A DNA stretch of 26,664 bases, taken from NCBI GenBank assembly GCA_017984715.1, contig JAGNYY010000002.1, positions 1 through 26,664 on the forward strand. The letters are read 5' to 3'. A model generated the notes under the pieces. It was not told where the DNA came from and made no database searches. It worked only from the letters and a program-made list of their open reading frames with translations. Below, piece after piece: positions 1 to 9,987 of the stretch. Both the position numbers and the translations under genes were made by a program. This DNA comes from Rhodoluna sp. Its GTDB lineage: Bacteria > Actinomycetota > Actinomycetes > Actinomycetales > Microbacteriaceae. The first letter of the stretch is position 1; every line of letters starts with the position of its first letter.

Positions 1-1917
1 GTTCAGATTCTTGGCGCACAATCGGCCCTTCGTGATGAATTTGCTTCGCGCAATTTGTTGGTTTTGGCTGATTTGGCCCTGAACCCTCGAGCTATTGACG
101 CCAGGTTTGCCGTCGAACTCCTGACATCTGTTTTCTGTGGCCTTGATAGTTTGGGCATTCGTCGTCTTCGCCGTTCACTGAGACGCGAAGAATTATTGGC
201 CGATGGGCTTCGAAACAGTGACGAGCTGTTGGCCGAGCTGTTCCAAAGCCCTGGAACACTGTCGAGCATTCGCGGGTCAGAGGCTCGCAAAGCCGAGCGC
301 TTCTTGCAAGTGTTGTCTGAAGCAACCGCCATTGCGGCTGACCCGACCCAAAGCATCGAAGACTTGCTCTGGAAGCTGTGGTCAGGAAGTGGTCTCGAAA
401 AGACCTGGCAGACGCTCTCCAAAGGGGTGGGCGAGGTCTCACTTCAAGCTAATCGCGATCTCGATGCAGTCGTCGCTCTATTCGCTGCGGCCAACCGTTA
501 TGCCGAGCGAAACCCAAACGGCGACCCGCGCGAGTTCGTCGCCCAACAACTCTCGCTTGGCCTGCCCGAAGACACCCTTGCGCTAAACGACGACTTTGCC
601 AACCGAGTTACCTTGGCAACCCCTTCGGGTTTAATTGGTCGCCGTTTCAAGGTAGTCGCGCTGCCAAATCTGATCGAAGGAGTCTGGCCCAATCTTCGCC
701 CGAGGTCCTCTCTGCTGGGCGCAAACTTGCTCGATGCACTGCAGACCGGTCGAATCGAGTCTGTTGCTAAGGTTTCAAAATCTGAACTTCCTGATGAGTT
801 GCGAATGCTCTACAAAGCAATCGGTGCTTCCAGTGAAAGGCTTCTGGTGTCGGCTACTGATTCAGAAGATGAGCAAATTTCCCAGTTCATCGGCCTGATT
901 AACGGCGAGATTCCAGACCGTGAGAACTATTCGGGCACCCAGTTGACACTCAGGGGGTTGGCCGGCACACTCCGACGCACGTTGGCGCGCTCTACCTCCT
1001 TAGCGGAACTCGATTCAGCGGCGTTGGGTCTCGCTCGACTTGCATCCGCGGGTGTTCCAGGCGCCCACCCTGACAGCTGGTATGGCATGCTCGCGCTGTC
1101 TACCAATGAACCGCTGGTTGAGTTAGAAGACCCGGAAGCGCAGGTTTGGCTGCGACCATCCCAGCTAGAAAACTTCGCCAAGTGCCCGTTGCACTGGTTC
1201 CTGAATGCACATGGTGGCGGCGACAGCAACTTTTCGGCCAACCTGGGTTCTTTGGTGCATAAGGCTCTCGAGCTGGGCGTCGACATGAATGAAGATTCGC
1301 TTTGGGGTTTAGTCGAATCGAAATGGCACACCCTGAGTTTTGAATCGCGGTGGCTAGAAGAGGTTGGTGAGCGCAGGGCCAAGCGCATGATTTCAAACAT
1401 GGTTCAATACCTTCGAAGGTTTGACGCCGAGGGGGCTCAGGTGATTGGGCGTGAAGTCAACTTTGAGTTTGAAGTCGGTCGAGCTCGCGTGCGCGGCCAG
1501 GTTGACCGTCTCGAGCTCTATCCCGACGGCCGCGTGATGATCGTCGATTTAAAAACCGGTTCGACAACCGTGACCGCCGAAGAAGCTCGGGTTCACGCAC
1601 AACTTGGGCTCTATCAGCTTGCCTTTGCCAGCGGTGCATTTGCCGATCTCGAAGGCATCAACGAACAAAGCTCCCTAGCCGGCGCAAAACTGTTGTTGGT
1701 CGGCACAGGTGACAAACCGGTCGAACGCAACCAGCCTTCGCTTGATGATTCACCCGCATCGAAAGAAGAATTCCACCGGCTCATCGCAGCCGCTACTTCA
1801 GGCATGGCCATGACTGATCGAGTCTTTGTCGCGCAGATTGACTCGCACTGCACAAATTCAAACGAATTTGGAAGCTGTCAGATTCACCTCACCAAGGCGG
1901 TGTCCTACGGTGGCTAG
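1..1917 (+). CDS. adnA: AdnA-like subunit of the AdnAB helicase-nuclease (5' end outside the window)
   Basis: The frame is open from base 1, so the N-terminal helicase core (Walker A, DExx box) lies outside and only the last 638 codons are seen. Visible parts are a UvrD-type motif V region around nt 604-715 ([19 protein letters not shown], then a RSSLLG element), a degenerate motif VI near nt 800-850, and a C-terminal RecB-family PD-(D/E)XK nuclease. The nuclease shows VDRLE (nt ~1501), IVDLKTG (nt ~1540-1560) and a QLGLYQ helix (nt ~1600). Cysteines bracket it at nt 1183, 1849 and 1876. AdnA pairs with AdnB to resect double-strand breaks in actinobacteria. The stop overlaps the next start by 8 nt, so the two are probably translationally coupled. 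The A/B assignment rests on gene order and the weak motif VI. Confidence 0.85.
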   Translation, partial: VQILGAQSALRDEFASRNLLVLADLALNPRAIDARFAVELLTSVFCGLDSLGIRRLRRSLRREELLADGLRNSDELLAELFQSPGTLSSIRGSEARKAERFLQVLSEATAIAADPTQSIEDLLWKLWSGSGLEKTWQTLSKGVGEVSLQANRDLDAVVALFAAANRYAERNPNGDPREFVAQQLSLGLPEDTLALNDDFANRVTLATPSGLIGRRFKVVALPNLIEGVWPNLRPRSSLLGANLLDALQTGRIESVAKVSKSELPDELRMLYKAIGASSERLLVSATDSEDEQISQFIGLINGEIPDRENYSGTQLTLRGLAGTLRRTLARSTSLAELDSAALGLARLASAGVPGAHPDSWYGMLALSTNEPLVELEDPEAQVWLRPSQLENFAKCPLHWFLNAHGGGDSNFSANLGSLVHKALELGVDMNEDSLWGLVESKWHTLSFESRWLEEVGERRAKRMISNMVQYLRRFDAEGAQVIGREVNFEFEVGRARVRGQVDRLELYPDGRVMIVDLKTGSTTVTAEEARVHAQLGLYQLAFASGAFADLEGINEQSSLAGAKLLLVGTGDKPVERNQPSLDDSPASKEEFHRLIAAATSGMAMTDRVFVAQIDSHCTNSNEFGSCQIHLTKAVSYGG

Positions 1918-4900
1918 CCCGAAATATTCCGCTAATCAGGTTTACGCCGTGATCAAGCCATTCAGTTTGACTCCCGAACAAGAGGCTGCGGTTCAGTCGG
2001 CTCCAGTCGACGCGCCATCCTTGGTGGTCGCTGGCGCTGGCAGTGGCAAGACAGAACTAATGTCAGTTCGAGTTCTTTGGTTGGTGGCCAATGGCTTCGC
2101 GAGGCCAGAGCAGATTCTCGGCCTCACCTTCACCCGAAAGGCCGCGGCCGAGCTTTCCAAGCGAATCTACGAAAGCCTTCTAAAACTTCGTGACAGCGAG
2201 CTTTGGCCTGAAGGGCTTGAATACGATTTTGCGCCGCCAAACATTTCGACCTATAACGCCTATGCCAACGGACTGTTCCGCGACTTTGCGCTGGCTATTG
2301 GCTATGAGCCAGAGGCGGCGCTCCTAACCGAGGCTGCCGCCTTCCAACTTGCTCGTGATGTCGTGGTTCGCCACGGCTCCGACATCGACAACCGACTGAC
2401 CGACCTTGATGTAAACCTCAACCCGCTAGTCGATGCCGTTCTAGCGCTGGCCCAAGAGATGAATGACAACATCGCTGAATCGGGCGACATCGAAGATCTG
2501 ATAGCCGAGGTCATCTCGAACCTCGACGGGCTCCCGAAAAAAGAGGGCTCTTCAGATCTAACCCAGTTCGGTTACATGGCCGATGTTTTCAAGCCGCTCC
2601 TAGCCACACCGGTGATTGCCAAGCTGGCGGCCGCATACAGGGATGAAAAGCGTCGTCAGGGCTACGTTGACTACAGCGATCAAGTTGCCCTAGCTGAGCG
2701 GGCGGTTCGTGAAGTGCCTGCCGTTCGTGAACGCGAGCGAGAGACCTTCACCCAGGTCCTCTTGGATGAGTACCAGGACACTTCTTTTTTGCAAACTCGT
2801 TTACTCAAAAATCTCTTTGCTGCTAGTTCAGTGTTTGCCGTTGGTGACCCTAATCAATCGATTTATGGTTGGCGGGGTGCCAGCGCATCTAACCTGACCC
2901 AATTCCACGTTGATTTCGAATCTTCTGATGCCACTGCCAACTTCACTCTCTCAACCTCGTGGCGCAACCCGGCCCACGTTCTAGATTTGGCCAATCAGCT
3001 CACCGGAGACCTAAAGGTTGTGACTCTGCAGCCTCGACCGGGTGCAGGCGCTGGCCAGATTGAGGTTCAATTCGAGCAAGACATGCACCAGGAGGCGGCT
3101 TCGGTTGCCTCTTGGTTCAAGCAAAAAATGGCAAACGACTCAACCGGTGCTTTGCTGATGCGAAAGCGCAGCCACATGCCCCTGTTTGTCGATGCGTTGC
3201 AGTCACAGGGCCTCGAGGTTGAAGTGGTCGGTTTGGGCGGCTTGCTTGAGTTGCCTGAAATCGTAGATTTGATTTCAGCACTCCGAGCAATTCATTACCC
3301 AGATGCCGGCTCGCAGTTGATTCGCCTGCTCACCGGGCCACGATGGCGCATCGGCGCTAAAGACATTGAGCGCCTCTATCGATATGCCTCGAGACTCGCC
3401 AGCCCAGAAGATGCCGCGATGAAGTTGCGCCAACAAGACAATTTGGCCAAAGAAGACGCGATCTCAATCGTTGATGCTCTAGACAGCTTGCTTGAAGAGC
3501 GAAATCCAGAAAAAATTGGGTTCAGCGACCAAGGTTTACCGCGTTTGAAAGACGCTGCGCAAACTCTTCGAAACTTCAGGCGACGAACTGGAATGCCACT
3601 GGTCGAGTTTGTTCGAGTGGTCGAACAAGAGCTCTGGTTAGACATCGAAGTGGCGGCAAACCCTCGTCGAAAGAACCCGATGGCGCATCTGAACGCCTTT
3701 GCTGCCGTGGTTTCAAGCTATGCAGGCAGCAACGCCCGACCACACCTGGGGGCTTTCCTGGAATGGCTAGAGTTTGCCGACGAACGCGAGCGTTTCGAGG
3801 TGCCAAACACCAACCCCGAAAAGGGCGTCGTCCAGGTGCTCACCATCCATGCCGCGAAGGGCCTCGAATGGGATAACGTCTGCGTTGCCAATCTCGTCGA
3901 AGGTGATTTCCCCGGCGAGGGCAAGGGCTCATCCGGGTGGCTCGGAGTCGGGCGGCTCCCTTACCCCCTGCGCGGCGATAAAGAATCACTGCCAGTTTGG
4001 GATTACCGAGGTGTCACCAGTCAGCCAGCAGCTAAGAAGAGCCAGGATGACTTCAAGCAGGCCTGCAAGGCGCACCAACTACTCGAAGAACTCAGGTTAA
4101 TTTACGTAGCGGTCACGCGCCCCAAAGAATCGCTGTTGCTTTCCGGTTCGTATTGGAAACCAGGCAACAAGAAACCACGTCAAGCTTCGAGATACCTACT
4201 GACAGCACTCGAATTGGGCTGTTTGCGCGGCGTTGAGATTCCAGAACTTGCAACTGAAAGCAACCCGTTGAGTGAGGTCCAAAAGTTCGAAAGCTGGCCG
4301 CTCGACCCGCTCGGTGAGCGTCACCGCAAGGTGGTTGAAGCTGCTCGCGACCGCACCCTCGATGCAATCGATCGGGCAGCCGAGATGGCTGCAGGCCTGA
4401 AGTTCGGCGACCGGGTTCAAGCTGACATTGATCTACTTTTGGCCGAGCGAGACGAGGCTTTGAAGCTGGCCAATAAAGTGCAGCTGCCCGTTCGTGTGCC
4501 AGCATCGCGATTCAAAGACTTTGTCTCTGATTTGCCCGCATTGACCGAGCGATATCGGCGGCCAATGCCTCAGAAGCCTTATAAGCAAACTCGAAATGGA
4601 ACCTTGTTTCACTCTTGGGTTGAAGCGCGTTTTGGAGCAGCGCATCTCAGTGACGACTTGGATTCGAGCGACAACCTCAACGAGAGTCTCGCCAACGAGT
4701 CGATTGAAGAGCTGCAGGCAAACTTTGAAGGTTCACGGTGGGCAAAGCTAGAGCCTCTCGAGATCGAGCGCGAGATTCAGCTGACCATCGGGGCAAACAC
4801 ATTCATCTGCAAGTTAGACGCAGTTTTTGAAACTGTGAACGGTGTGGAGATTGTCGACTGGAAGACCGGCAAGAAGCCAAAAGACTCCGAAGATGAATCG

Positions 4901-5071
4901 CTTCGATCACTGCAGCTTGCGCTCTATCGACTCGCTTACTCGCGATTCAGCGGTCTGCCAATTGAGAAAATCGAGGCAAGTTTCTACTTTGTAGCCGATG
5001 ACTCAGAGGTCAAACCTGCCAGGTTGTTGAACGAAATCGAGCTGATCGACCTTTGGAACCAAACGATTTAG
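1910..5071 (+). CDS. adnB: AdnB-like UvrD-family helicase/nuclease subunit
   Basis: This 1053-residue protein should be the lead motor and second nuclease of AdnAB. All superfamily 1 helicase motifs are present: Walker A GAGSGKT (residues 42-48), [17 protein letters not shown] (from residue 286), [13 protein letters not shown], a SWRN variant of motif [15 protein letters not shown] and [12 protein letters not shown]. The C-terminal nuclease has D970, DWKTGK with D983 and K985, and QLALYRLAY. The GTG at 1910 is chosen because AAGGCGG (1894-1900) lies 9 nt upstream and it overlaps the adnA stop. The longer reading from 1826 runs deep into adnA and lacks such a site. Its stop overlaps the stop of the convergent gene by 4 nt. 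The motor motifs look intact. Confidence 0.93.
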   Translation: MASPKYSANQVYAVIKPFSLTPEQEAAVQSAPVDAPSLVVAGAGSGKTELMSVRVLWLVANGFARPEQILGLTFTRKAAAELSKRIYESLLKLRDSELWPEGLEYDFAPPNISTYNAYANGLFRDFALAIGYEPEAALLTEAAAFQLARDVVVRHGSDIDNRLTDLDVNLNPLVDAVLALAQEMNDNIAESGDIEDLIAEVISNLDGLPKKEGSSDLTQFGYMADVFKPLLATPVIAKLAAAYRDEKRRQGYVDYSDQVALAERAVREVPAVRERERETFTQVLLDEYQDTSFLQTRLLKNLFAASSVFAVGDPNQSIYGWRGASASNLTQFHVDFESSDATANFTLSTSWRNPAHVLDLANQLTGDLKVVTLQPRPGAGAGQIEVQFEQDMHQEAASVASWFKQKMANDSTGALLMRKRSHMPLFVDALQSQGLEVEVVGLGGLLELPEIVDLISALRAIHYPDAGSQLIRLLTGPRWRIGAKDIERLYRYASRLASPEDAAMKLRQQDNLAKEDAISIVDALDSLLEERNPEKIGFSDQGLPRLKDAAQTLRNFRRRTGMPLVEFVRVVEQELWLDIEVAANPRRKNPMAHLNAFAAVVSSYAGSNARPHLGAFLEWLEFADERERFEVPNTNPEKGVVQVLTIHAAKGLEWDNVCVANLVEGDFPGEGKGSSGWLGVGRLPYPLRGDKESLPVWDYRGVTSQPAAKKSQDDFKQACKAHQLLEELRLIYVAVTRPKESLLLSGSYWKPGNKKPRQASRYLLTALELGCLRGVEIPELATESNPLSEVQKFESWPLDPLGERHRKVVEAARDRTLDAIDRAAEMAAGLKFGDRVQADIDLLLAERDEALKLANKVQLPVRVPASRFKDFVSDLPALTERYRRPMPQKPYKQTRNGTLFHSWVEARFGAAHLSDDLDSSDNLNESLANESIEELQANFEGSRWAKLEPLEIEREIQLTIGANTFICKLDAVFETVNGVEIVDWKTGKKPKDSEDESLRSLQLALYRLAYSRFSGLPIEKIEASFYFVADDSEVKPARLLNEIELIDLWNQTI

Positions 5072-6198
5072 AAAAGTTCGTTGTCTGATTTTTCAGGAAG
5101 TTCGATTGGCCGAGTCTTGTCATCAACAACGTCAATTGGGGCGGTTTCAAGCGAAACCTCGTTGATTTCAATTATTTCGAAATCGCCATCCTCATCGACC
5201 GAAACGAAGGTTTCGGTAGTCTCTTCGATGATTGGTGCGGCCACCATTGCGGCGATTGGGGCAGCGGTTAGTCGGCCAATAACTCCGGCTTCGACGTCAC
5301 CGGCCAAGGTCGCCAGCATCTCAACGGCATCGTCGATAATCGACTGGTCGCCCTTGTTGACACCATGCATTAGCCAGCGTGCGCGCTCAAACTCGCTGTA
5401 CATAACGGCGCGCTGACGAATTGAAGGGTCGACTCCTGGGCGGTTTGCGCTGTAGGCGGCCAGTACAGCTTCGGCAAACGGGTCATTTTCTGAACCCAAA
5501 ATCCAAGAAAGGTCTTCGGCCGGGTCGCTGATTCTCAGACTGCTCCAGGCCAGGACTCCGGCGACCTCTCGACCGCCATCCTCGAGCACGGTGTCGCCGT
5601 TCAGCGAACCGTGCACCACGGTCGGTTGGAACCTGAACAGAGTCGAATCCTCAAGGACGGCTTCCCAACGAGAAAGCAGAACTGAGGGCACCTTGCCGGT
5701 TGCAGCAAAGCGATCTAGCTCGGCGGTGCGAGCTCGCAAGATGTCTTCGGGCTGAAATTCAGGAAGGTGTGCGTTCTCAACCACGGTTAGTGGCAACTTG
5801 TGGATAGCAGCGATTGCCAGCCCAATGTTGCGGGCAAGCTCAGAGTCTCCGGCAATTGATCCAACGTCGGTTGGGCTGCCATAAACGAAGTCGAAAATAA
5901 GCGCGCGTGCGCCTTTGTCATCCTTGGTCTCACCGAGCAGAGTCGTGATTTTGAAAGGCAGTGCCGCACGACCATCGCTGCCCAGAGCGCGAAGTGCCTG
6001 GAGCTCAACTTCTTGTTCGGCCCCGGCCGACTGAGTGTTCGCGATTCGAACCACATAGTGTTCACCGGTGGTTGCGGTCAAAAGGGCGGTGTCAAATGCA
6101 CCGTCTGCGCCTGCGTTCAAGCTCTTCACCTGCACGAAATCGAGGTGACGAACAGCGTCCTTAGCTAGCGCAGCTAAAATCAAGGGTGACTTGGCCAT
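5068..6198 (-). CDS. aminoglycoside-phosphotransferase-fold protein, probable pseudokinase
   Basis: The 376-residue protein has an APH/choline-kinase-like layout: an N-lobe (residues ~10-90), a helical C-lobe, and the region that normally carries the HGDxxxxN catalytic loop. That loop reads [12 protein letters not shown] (H196, G197, S198), so the catalytic Asp is Ser. The metal-binding Asp of the usual IDW motif is Ala (VLAWSSL, A217, nt 5548-5550). The flanking fold markers SDPAEDLSW are kept. The last ~52 residues form an acidic tail absent from ordinary APH enzymes. The start ATG at 6198 has TAACCT exactly 7 nt upstream and no Shine-Dalgarno, suggesting a leaderless mRNA. A TTG at 6216 would add six residues. 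Automatic annotation would probably say phosphotransferase; resistance activity is not supported. Substrate or partner is unknown. Confidence 0.85.
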   Translation of the reverse strand: MAKSPLILAALAKDAVRHLDFVQVKSLNAGADGAFDTALLTATTGEHYVVRIANTQSAGAEQEVELQALRALGSDGRAALPFKITTLLGETKDDKGARALIFDFVYGSPTDVGSIAGDSELARNIGLAIAAIHKLPLTVVENAHLPEFQPEDILRARTAELDRFAATGKVPSVLLSRWEAVLEDSTLFRFQPTVVHGSLNGDTVLEDGGREVAGVLAWSSLRISDPAEDLSWILGSENDPFAEAVLAAYSANRPGVDPSIRQRAVMYSEFERARWLMHGVNKGDQSIIDDAVEMLATLAGDVEAGVIGRLTAAPIAAMVAAPIIEETTETFVSVDEDGDFEIIEINEVSLETAPIDVVDDKTRPIELPEKSDNELF

Positions 6199-6205
6199 GT
6201 ATTTC

Positions 6206-6211
6206 AGGTTA
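6206..6211 (-). promoter_or_regulatory. putative -10 box for the phosphotransferase-fold gene
   Basis: On the minus strand this reads TAACCT and sits 7 nt before the ATG at 6198. It matches the TANNNT actinobacterial -10 consensus with leaderless spacing. No convincing -35 is visible. Confidence 0.45.
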
Positions 6212-6266
6212 GACAAAAACTAGCCAATCACTCGGCACCGCCACGCCCCCGACGAAGGAAGTCAAG

Positions 6267-7229
6267 ATGCATGAACCTCTGAACCTTCCCCTTGCTCGCT
6301 CGGCTGTCGACCGCGATAACCTGCTTCGCACCGAACCACAAGTTCTCGGCAGGCTCTGGGGTGAAAGCGAGACCAGAGTTTTGGTTCTCTGGGATGGCAA
6401 GACGTTGCTGCATGGCTCCATCGATGAGCCGAGCCCGCAGCTGTCTCTGCTGAAGGTCGAAGACTTGGCTGACCTAAATGTTGCGGGTCACATCCAACTC
6501 GATGCCTACTTGGGTTTCACCGTGGATGATGAGGCCGGCGTTGCAGCACAAACCAAGATTTTGCTCGCCGTGCTAACCGAGGCTGGCGCGGATGCGCTGG
6601 AGTCAGATAAAGAAGCGTGGCACGGGCTCCGAAAGACCGGTGCCGGTCTCAGCGCAAGAGATGCTGGGCTATATGCTCAGGCGTTAGCGCTAGCCAACTG
6701 GCATGAGAGCCACCTCCACTGCCCACGCTGCGGCTCTGCCACCCAGATCAGCGAAGCCGGTTGGCGACGCGATTGCCCGGCAGACGGGCACCAGATTTTT
6801 CCACGAACCGATCCGGCAATTATCGTGAGCGTGATCGACGAGCATGACCGAATTCTTTTGGGCTCGCAAGGCGTCTGGGAAGAAAATCGTTGGTCGATTC
6901 TCGCCGGTTTCGTCGAACCGGGCGAATCTCTAGCGGCTGCAGTGCAGCGCGAGGTGTTCGAAGAGGCTGGCGTTCGAGTGATTGCGCCTGAATACCTAGG
7001 CAGTCAGGCTTGGCCCTTCCCTTATTCCCTGATGGTGGGTTTCACCGCCCGGGTTGACCCAGATCACAAGCATCTTGACCTGGCTCCTGACGGAGTCGAA
7101 ATAGAAAAACTCCGGTGGTTTAGCCGAGAAGAGCTGGCTGCAGAGGCTGGCTCACTCTTGCTCCCAGGCAAACTTTCGATAGCCGGCGCACTCATCGAAC
7201 ACTGGTTTGGCGGCCCTGTTGGATCCTGA
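6267..7229 (+). CDS. nudC: NADH pyrophosphatase NudC (Nudix hydrolase)
   Basis: NudC splits NAD(H) into NMN(H) and AMP and can remove NAD caps from RNA in other bacteria. The 320-residue protein has a variable N-terminal domain and a zinc-ribbon start CPRCG (C152, C155) with a further Cys and His in RRDCPADGH. The Nudix box spans about residues 214-236 (GFVEPGE ... QREVFEEAGV) and fits Gx5Ex7REUxEExGU. The NudC signature SQPWPFPxS appears as SQAWPFPYS, one substitution from consensus. The ATG at 6267 is preceded by AAGGAAG (6255-6261). The 3' end overlaps uvrD2, and this nudC-uvrD2 order next to adnAB is also known in mycobacteria. Confidence 0.93.
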   Translation: MHEPLNLPLARSAVDRDNLLRTEPQVLGRLWGESETRVLVLWDGKTLLHGSIDEPSPQLSLLKVEDLADLNVAGHIQLDAYLGFTVDDEAGVAAQTKILLAVLTEAGADALESDKEAWHGLRKTGAGLSARDAGLYAQALALANWHESHLHCPRCGSATQISEAGWRRDCPADGHQIFPRTDPAIIVSVIDEHDRILLGSQGVWEENRWSILAGFVEPGESLAAAVQREVFEEAGVRVIAPEYLGSQAWPFPYSLMVGFTARVDPDHKHLDLAPDGVEIEKLRWFSREELAAEAGSLLLPGKLSIAGALIEHWFGGPVGS

Positions 7230-8898
7230 ACTAATCCTCGAAAGCCTCGACCCTGAACAGCAAGCAGCTGCCAGGTCCTTGGTCGGCCCAACCTGCATCC
7301 TTGCCGGCGCCGGAACCGGCAAAACCCGAACGGTAACTCATCGCATTGCCTATGGAATCGCGAAAGGCTACTACTCGGCAAACCGAGTGTTGGCGCTGAC
7401 CTATACCAATCGGGCTGCCGGGGAGCTTCGTGCGCGGTTGCGTCAGCTCGGCATCGGTGCGGTTTCGGTGAAGACTTTTCACGCCGCCGCGCTCGCGCAG
7501 CTCGAATACTTTTGGCCTCAGTTTGCCGGTGTGCCTGCCCCAACTGTTCTCGAATCGAAGGCCTCTCTGATTGCCAAGGTGGCCGAGGCTCAAAAGATTC
7601 GCCTCGAAACCGGGGGAGTCCGCGAACTCGCATCCGAGATTGAATGGCGAAAGTTCTCGATGCTGAGCATGGATGAGTATGCGACGCTAGCCGCAACTCG
7701 ACCTAAGGTAGCCGGTCTGAGCCCAGCGAAAAACGTCGAACTTCAGCAGGCCTATGAAGATGCCAAAATCAAAGCCCAGCGAATCGATTGGGAAGACGTG
7801 TTGGTGCTTACCCTTGGCATGCTCAGGGCAGAACCGCGGGCACTGGCACACGTTCATCAGCAGTACCGGTTCTTCACCGTTGACGAATACCAAGATATTT
7901 CTCCGCTCCAACACGCTCTGCTCGACACCTGGCTGGGTGATCGCAATGAACTCTGTGTGGTGGGAGACCCCAACCAGACCATCTATTCATTCACCGGCGC
8001 CAGCAGCAGTTATCTCCAGAACTTCGCCAAGGTTTATCCAGATGCCGCCGTGATTCAGCTAACGCGCAACTATCGCTCAACCCAGCAAATCGTGAACTTC
8101 GCCAATCGTTTGACCGAAGAATCTGGGTTGGTCGAACCACTGCAATCTCAGGGCGAGGTCGGTTTGGCGCCGAGAACTATTTCTTTTGCCACCATCCAGG
8201 ATGAGTGTTCCTCGGTTGCGGCTTCTATCAAGGGCAAGCTTGAACAGGGCATCAAGGCAAGTGACATCGCGGTGCTTTACCGGGTCAACGGCCAGTCCGA
8301 AGCCATCGAAAATGCACTAGCTCGCGCAGGCGTTGACTATCAGGTCCGCGGCGGTGAGCGCTTTTTCAACCGGGTAGAGATTCAAGCGGCGATCAGAGCC
8401 ATTCGCGCCGAGGCGCTCGTCGCAACCGATAAACCGCTGTTTCAAGTGGTCTCGGAAATATGTCGTTCGTTGGGTTGGCAGACTCAGGCGCCCACAGAGC
8501 CGGGGCTGCTTCGTGAGAAATGGGAGACACTCAACTCGTTGCTCGCGATAACCGACGAACTTGCGCCTGAAGCCACCGTTGCCGATTTCGCTGCAGAGCT
8601 GGAGGAGCGACAGCGATCTCAACATGAACCGGTGAAGGCCGCTGTAACTTTGTCGACAATCCACGCTGCCAAGGGCCTCGAATGGCAAATCGTGCACATG
8701 GTGGGCCTGACTGAGGGTTACCTTCCAATCAGTTATGCGCAAACCGAGGCTGAAATCCGTGAAGAAAAGCGGTTGATGTATGTCGGAATTACCCGTGCAA
8801 AACGCGAAATCACTCTCACCTGGGCAAAGCGCGATGTCGCTTCAACGCGAGACCGTGAACCTTCGCGATTCTTCAACCAGCTACTCGCGCGCGGATAA
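7219..8898 (+). CDS. uvrD2: UvrD2-like superfamily 1 DNA helicase, short form
   Basis: This is a 3'-5' SF1A helicase of about 559 residues. Motifs in order are LAGAGTGKTRTVTHR (near residue 30), [66 protein letters not shown] and YVGITRAKREITLTWA. It ends about 25 residues after motif VI. The tetracysteine motif and HRDC domain of mycobacterial UvrD2 (about 700 residues) are absent. The start is uncertain. TTG 7219 has GGCGG five bases upstream, and TTG 7207 would add four residues; both overlap the nudC end. The 3' end overlaps the convergent gene by 18 nt. A DNA-repair or replication role is inferred from the family and from neighbouring adnAB. Confidence 0.9.
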   Translation: MDPELILESLDPEQQAAARSLVGPTCILAGAGTGKTRTVTHRIAYGIAKGYYSANRVLALTYTNRAAGELRARLRQLGIGAVSVKTFHAAALAQLEYFWPQFAGVPAPTVLESKASLIAKVAEAQKIRLETGGVRELASEIEWRKFSMLSMDEYATLAATRPKVAGLSPAKNVELQQAYEDAKIKAQRIDWEDVLVLTLGMLRAEPRALAHVHQQYRFFTVDEYQDISPLQHALLDTWLGDRNELCVVGDPNQTIYSFTGASSSYLQNFAKVYPDAAVIQLTRNYRSTQQIVNFANRLTEESGLVEPLQSQGEVGLAPRTISFATIQDECSSVAASIKGKLEQGIKASDIAVLYRVNGQSEAIENALARAGVDYQVRGGERFFNRVEIQAAIRAIRAEALVATDKPLFQVVSEICRSLGWQTQAPTEPGLLREKWETLNSLLAITDELAPEATVADFAAELEERQRSQHEPVKAAVTLSTIHAAKGLEWQIVHMVGLTEGYLPISYAQTEAEIREEKRLMYVGITRAKREITLTWAKRDVASTRDREPSRFFNQLLARG

Positions 8899-9927
8899 GT
8901 TGCAAGAGCAGGCCTCGTGTTCTGGCCAGCGAAACTCAGAGATCGTTCCGCTCGATAACTTGAGTCGATAGCCGACCAATTCCTTTTCGGTCTGCGCAAA
9001 TTCACCGACATAATCGAGTTGACCAAGAATCTTTTGAATAGCCACACCGGCACAAAAGAGTCGGCTGGCCGAATCATCGAGTCGTTCTTTGGTAGTGACC
9101 AGTTGGCTCGCCAAGACCGGCCAACTTGGGTCGAGGTTGACGCGTGCCTGCTCTAGACAAAATAGGCAGGGCCCGCGACCCGGCACAATCAAGGGGCTAA
9201 CCGCCGCATGGTCCAACTCAAAACTGAGCGCCAGGTGCGGCACGTCGCGATTCAGCCACTGCACGTAGCGCCTCGGTTCGATCGCTTCGTGTGCAATGAT
9301 CGCCGCACAATCGATTGCCTCGAGGTTTCTAGGGGTCAGCTTGTGCCCTTGAACAACACTCATTTGGTTGGGTGAGCTAGACAAAAGTGCCCGCACCGCC
9401 TCAACTTTGGTTTTTCCGAGCAGTTGGGTCGGATACCCACTGGGCCCGAGATCTTTGGCTTGCACCAATGACTGATCGTGAGTCACAACCCGGCCGACTC
9501 CGGCTGAGGCGAGGCCAAGAGTGAGCGCCAGACCCGGAGCTGAAAAGTCATCGATATGCACCGTTCGAAATTTGCGTTCCATCAAGACCGTTGCCCCATC
9601 TGCCGAGTTCAGCAGGCTGGCACGGATGATTTCCGCGAATGCACCCGCCACGAAGTCTTCACTCAGTGAACTTTTTCGTGGCCTTGTGTTCTTGAGTAGC
9701 ACGGGATGAAGAGAGTCAACCAGATGTTGGCCGTCGTCTGCCGCAACCCCAAGATCATCCATTATTTGAGGAAGTTGTTTATCAGCTATCCCGCGATAAA
9801 GAGCGGCGATTAGTCGCTCTTGCGCGATGCTGAGTGAATTGAAAATCACCCGCTTCTCGCCGGATCCGATTTGCAAACTATTTAGGTCTCGCCATAGGGC
9901 GGCTTGGTGTGGGTTGATTCTAAGCAT
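8881..9927 (-). CDS. ThiF/E1-like protein (cyclodehydratase-partner type) with a degenerate nucleotide-binding loop
   Basis: The 348-residue protein has an N-terminal helical part (1-~115) followed by an E1/ThiF-like Rossmann region. The strand-turn-helix that should hold GxGxxG reads HIDDFSAPGLALTLGLA (residues ~124-140), with only the last Gly kept. Downstream features of the fold remain: ASAGVGRVV, an acidic residue D151, and GKTKVEA (171-177). The zinc-site cysteines are retained as CLFC (C254, C257) and CSC (C340, C342). The family includes TOMM leader-peptide-binding partners, and a related gene commonly sits near uvrD2 in actinobacteria. No precursor peptide or YcaO gene is in the window. 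ATP-dependent adenylation is doubtful. It lies 60 nt downstream of the DUF2342 gene on the same strand, so co-transcription is plausible. The ATG at 9927 lacks a clear ribosome binding site. Confidence 0.75.
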   Translation of the reverse strand: MLRINPHQAALWRDLNSLQIGSGEKRVIFNSLSIAQERLIAALYRGIADKQLPQIMDDLGVAADDGQHLVDSLHPVLLKNTRPRKSSLSEDFVAGAFAEIIRASLLNSADGATVLMERKFRTVHIDDFSAPGLALTLGLASAGVGRVVTHDQSLVQAKDLGPSGYPTQLLGKTKVEAVRALLSSSPNQMSVVQGHKLTPRNLEAIDCAAIIAHEAIEPRRYVQWLNRDVPHLALSFELDHAAVSPLIVPGRGPCLFCLEQARVNLDPSWPVLASQLVTTKERLDDSASRLFCAGVAIQKILGQLDYVGEFAQTEKELVGYRLKLSSGTISEFRWPEHEACSCNLSARE

Positions 9928-9987
9928 CGCTCAAGTGAAGCAAGGCGCTCAGAATCTGGCGGGAGTTATCCCCATTCAGGTTTGGCT

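Noticed and set aside
1826..1909. An upstream start for adnB
   Set aside because: It overlaps the conserved end of adnA; GTG 1910 has AAGGCGG at good spacing.
7064..7696. A 210-codon minus-strand open frame across the nudC/uvrD2 junction
   Set aside because: It is antisense to two well-supported genes, has Arg/Ser/Pro-rich shadow composition and shows no known motif.
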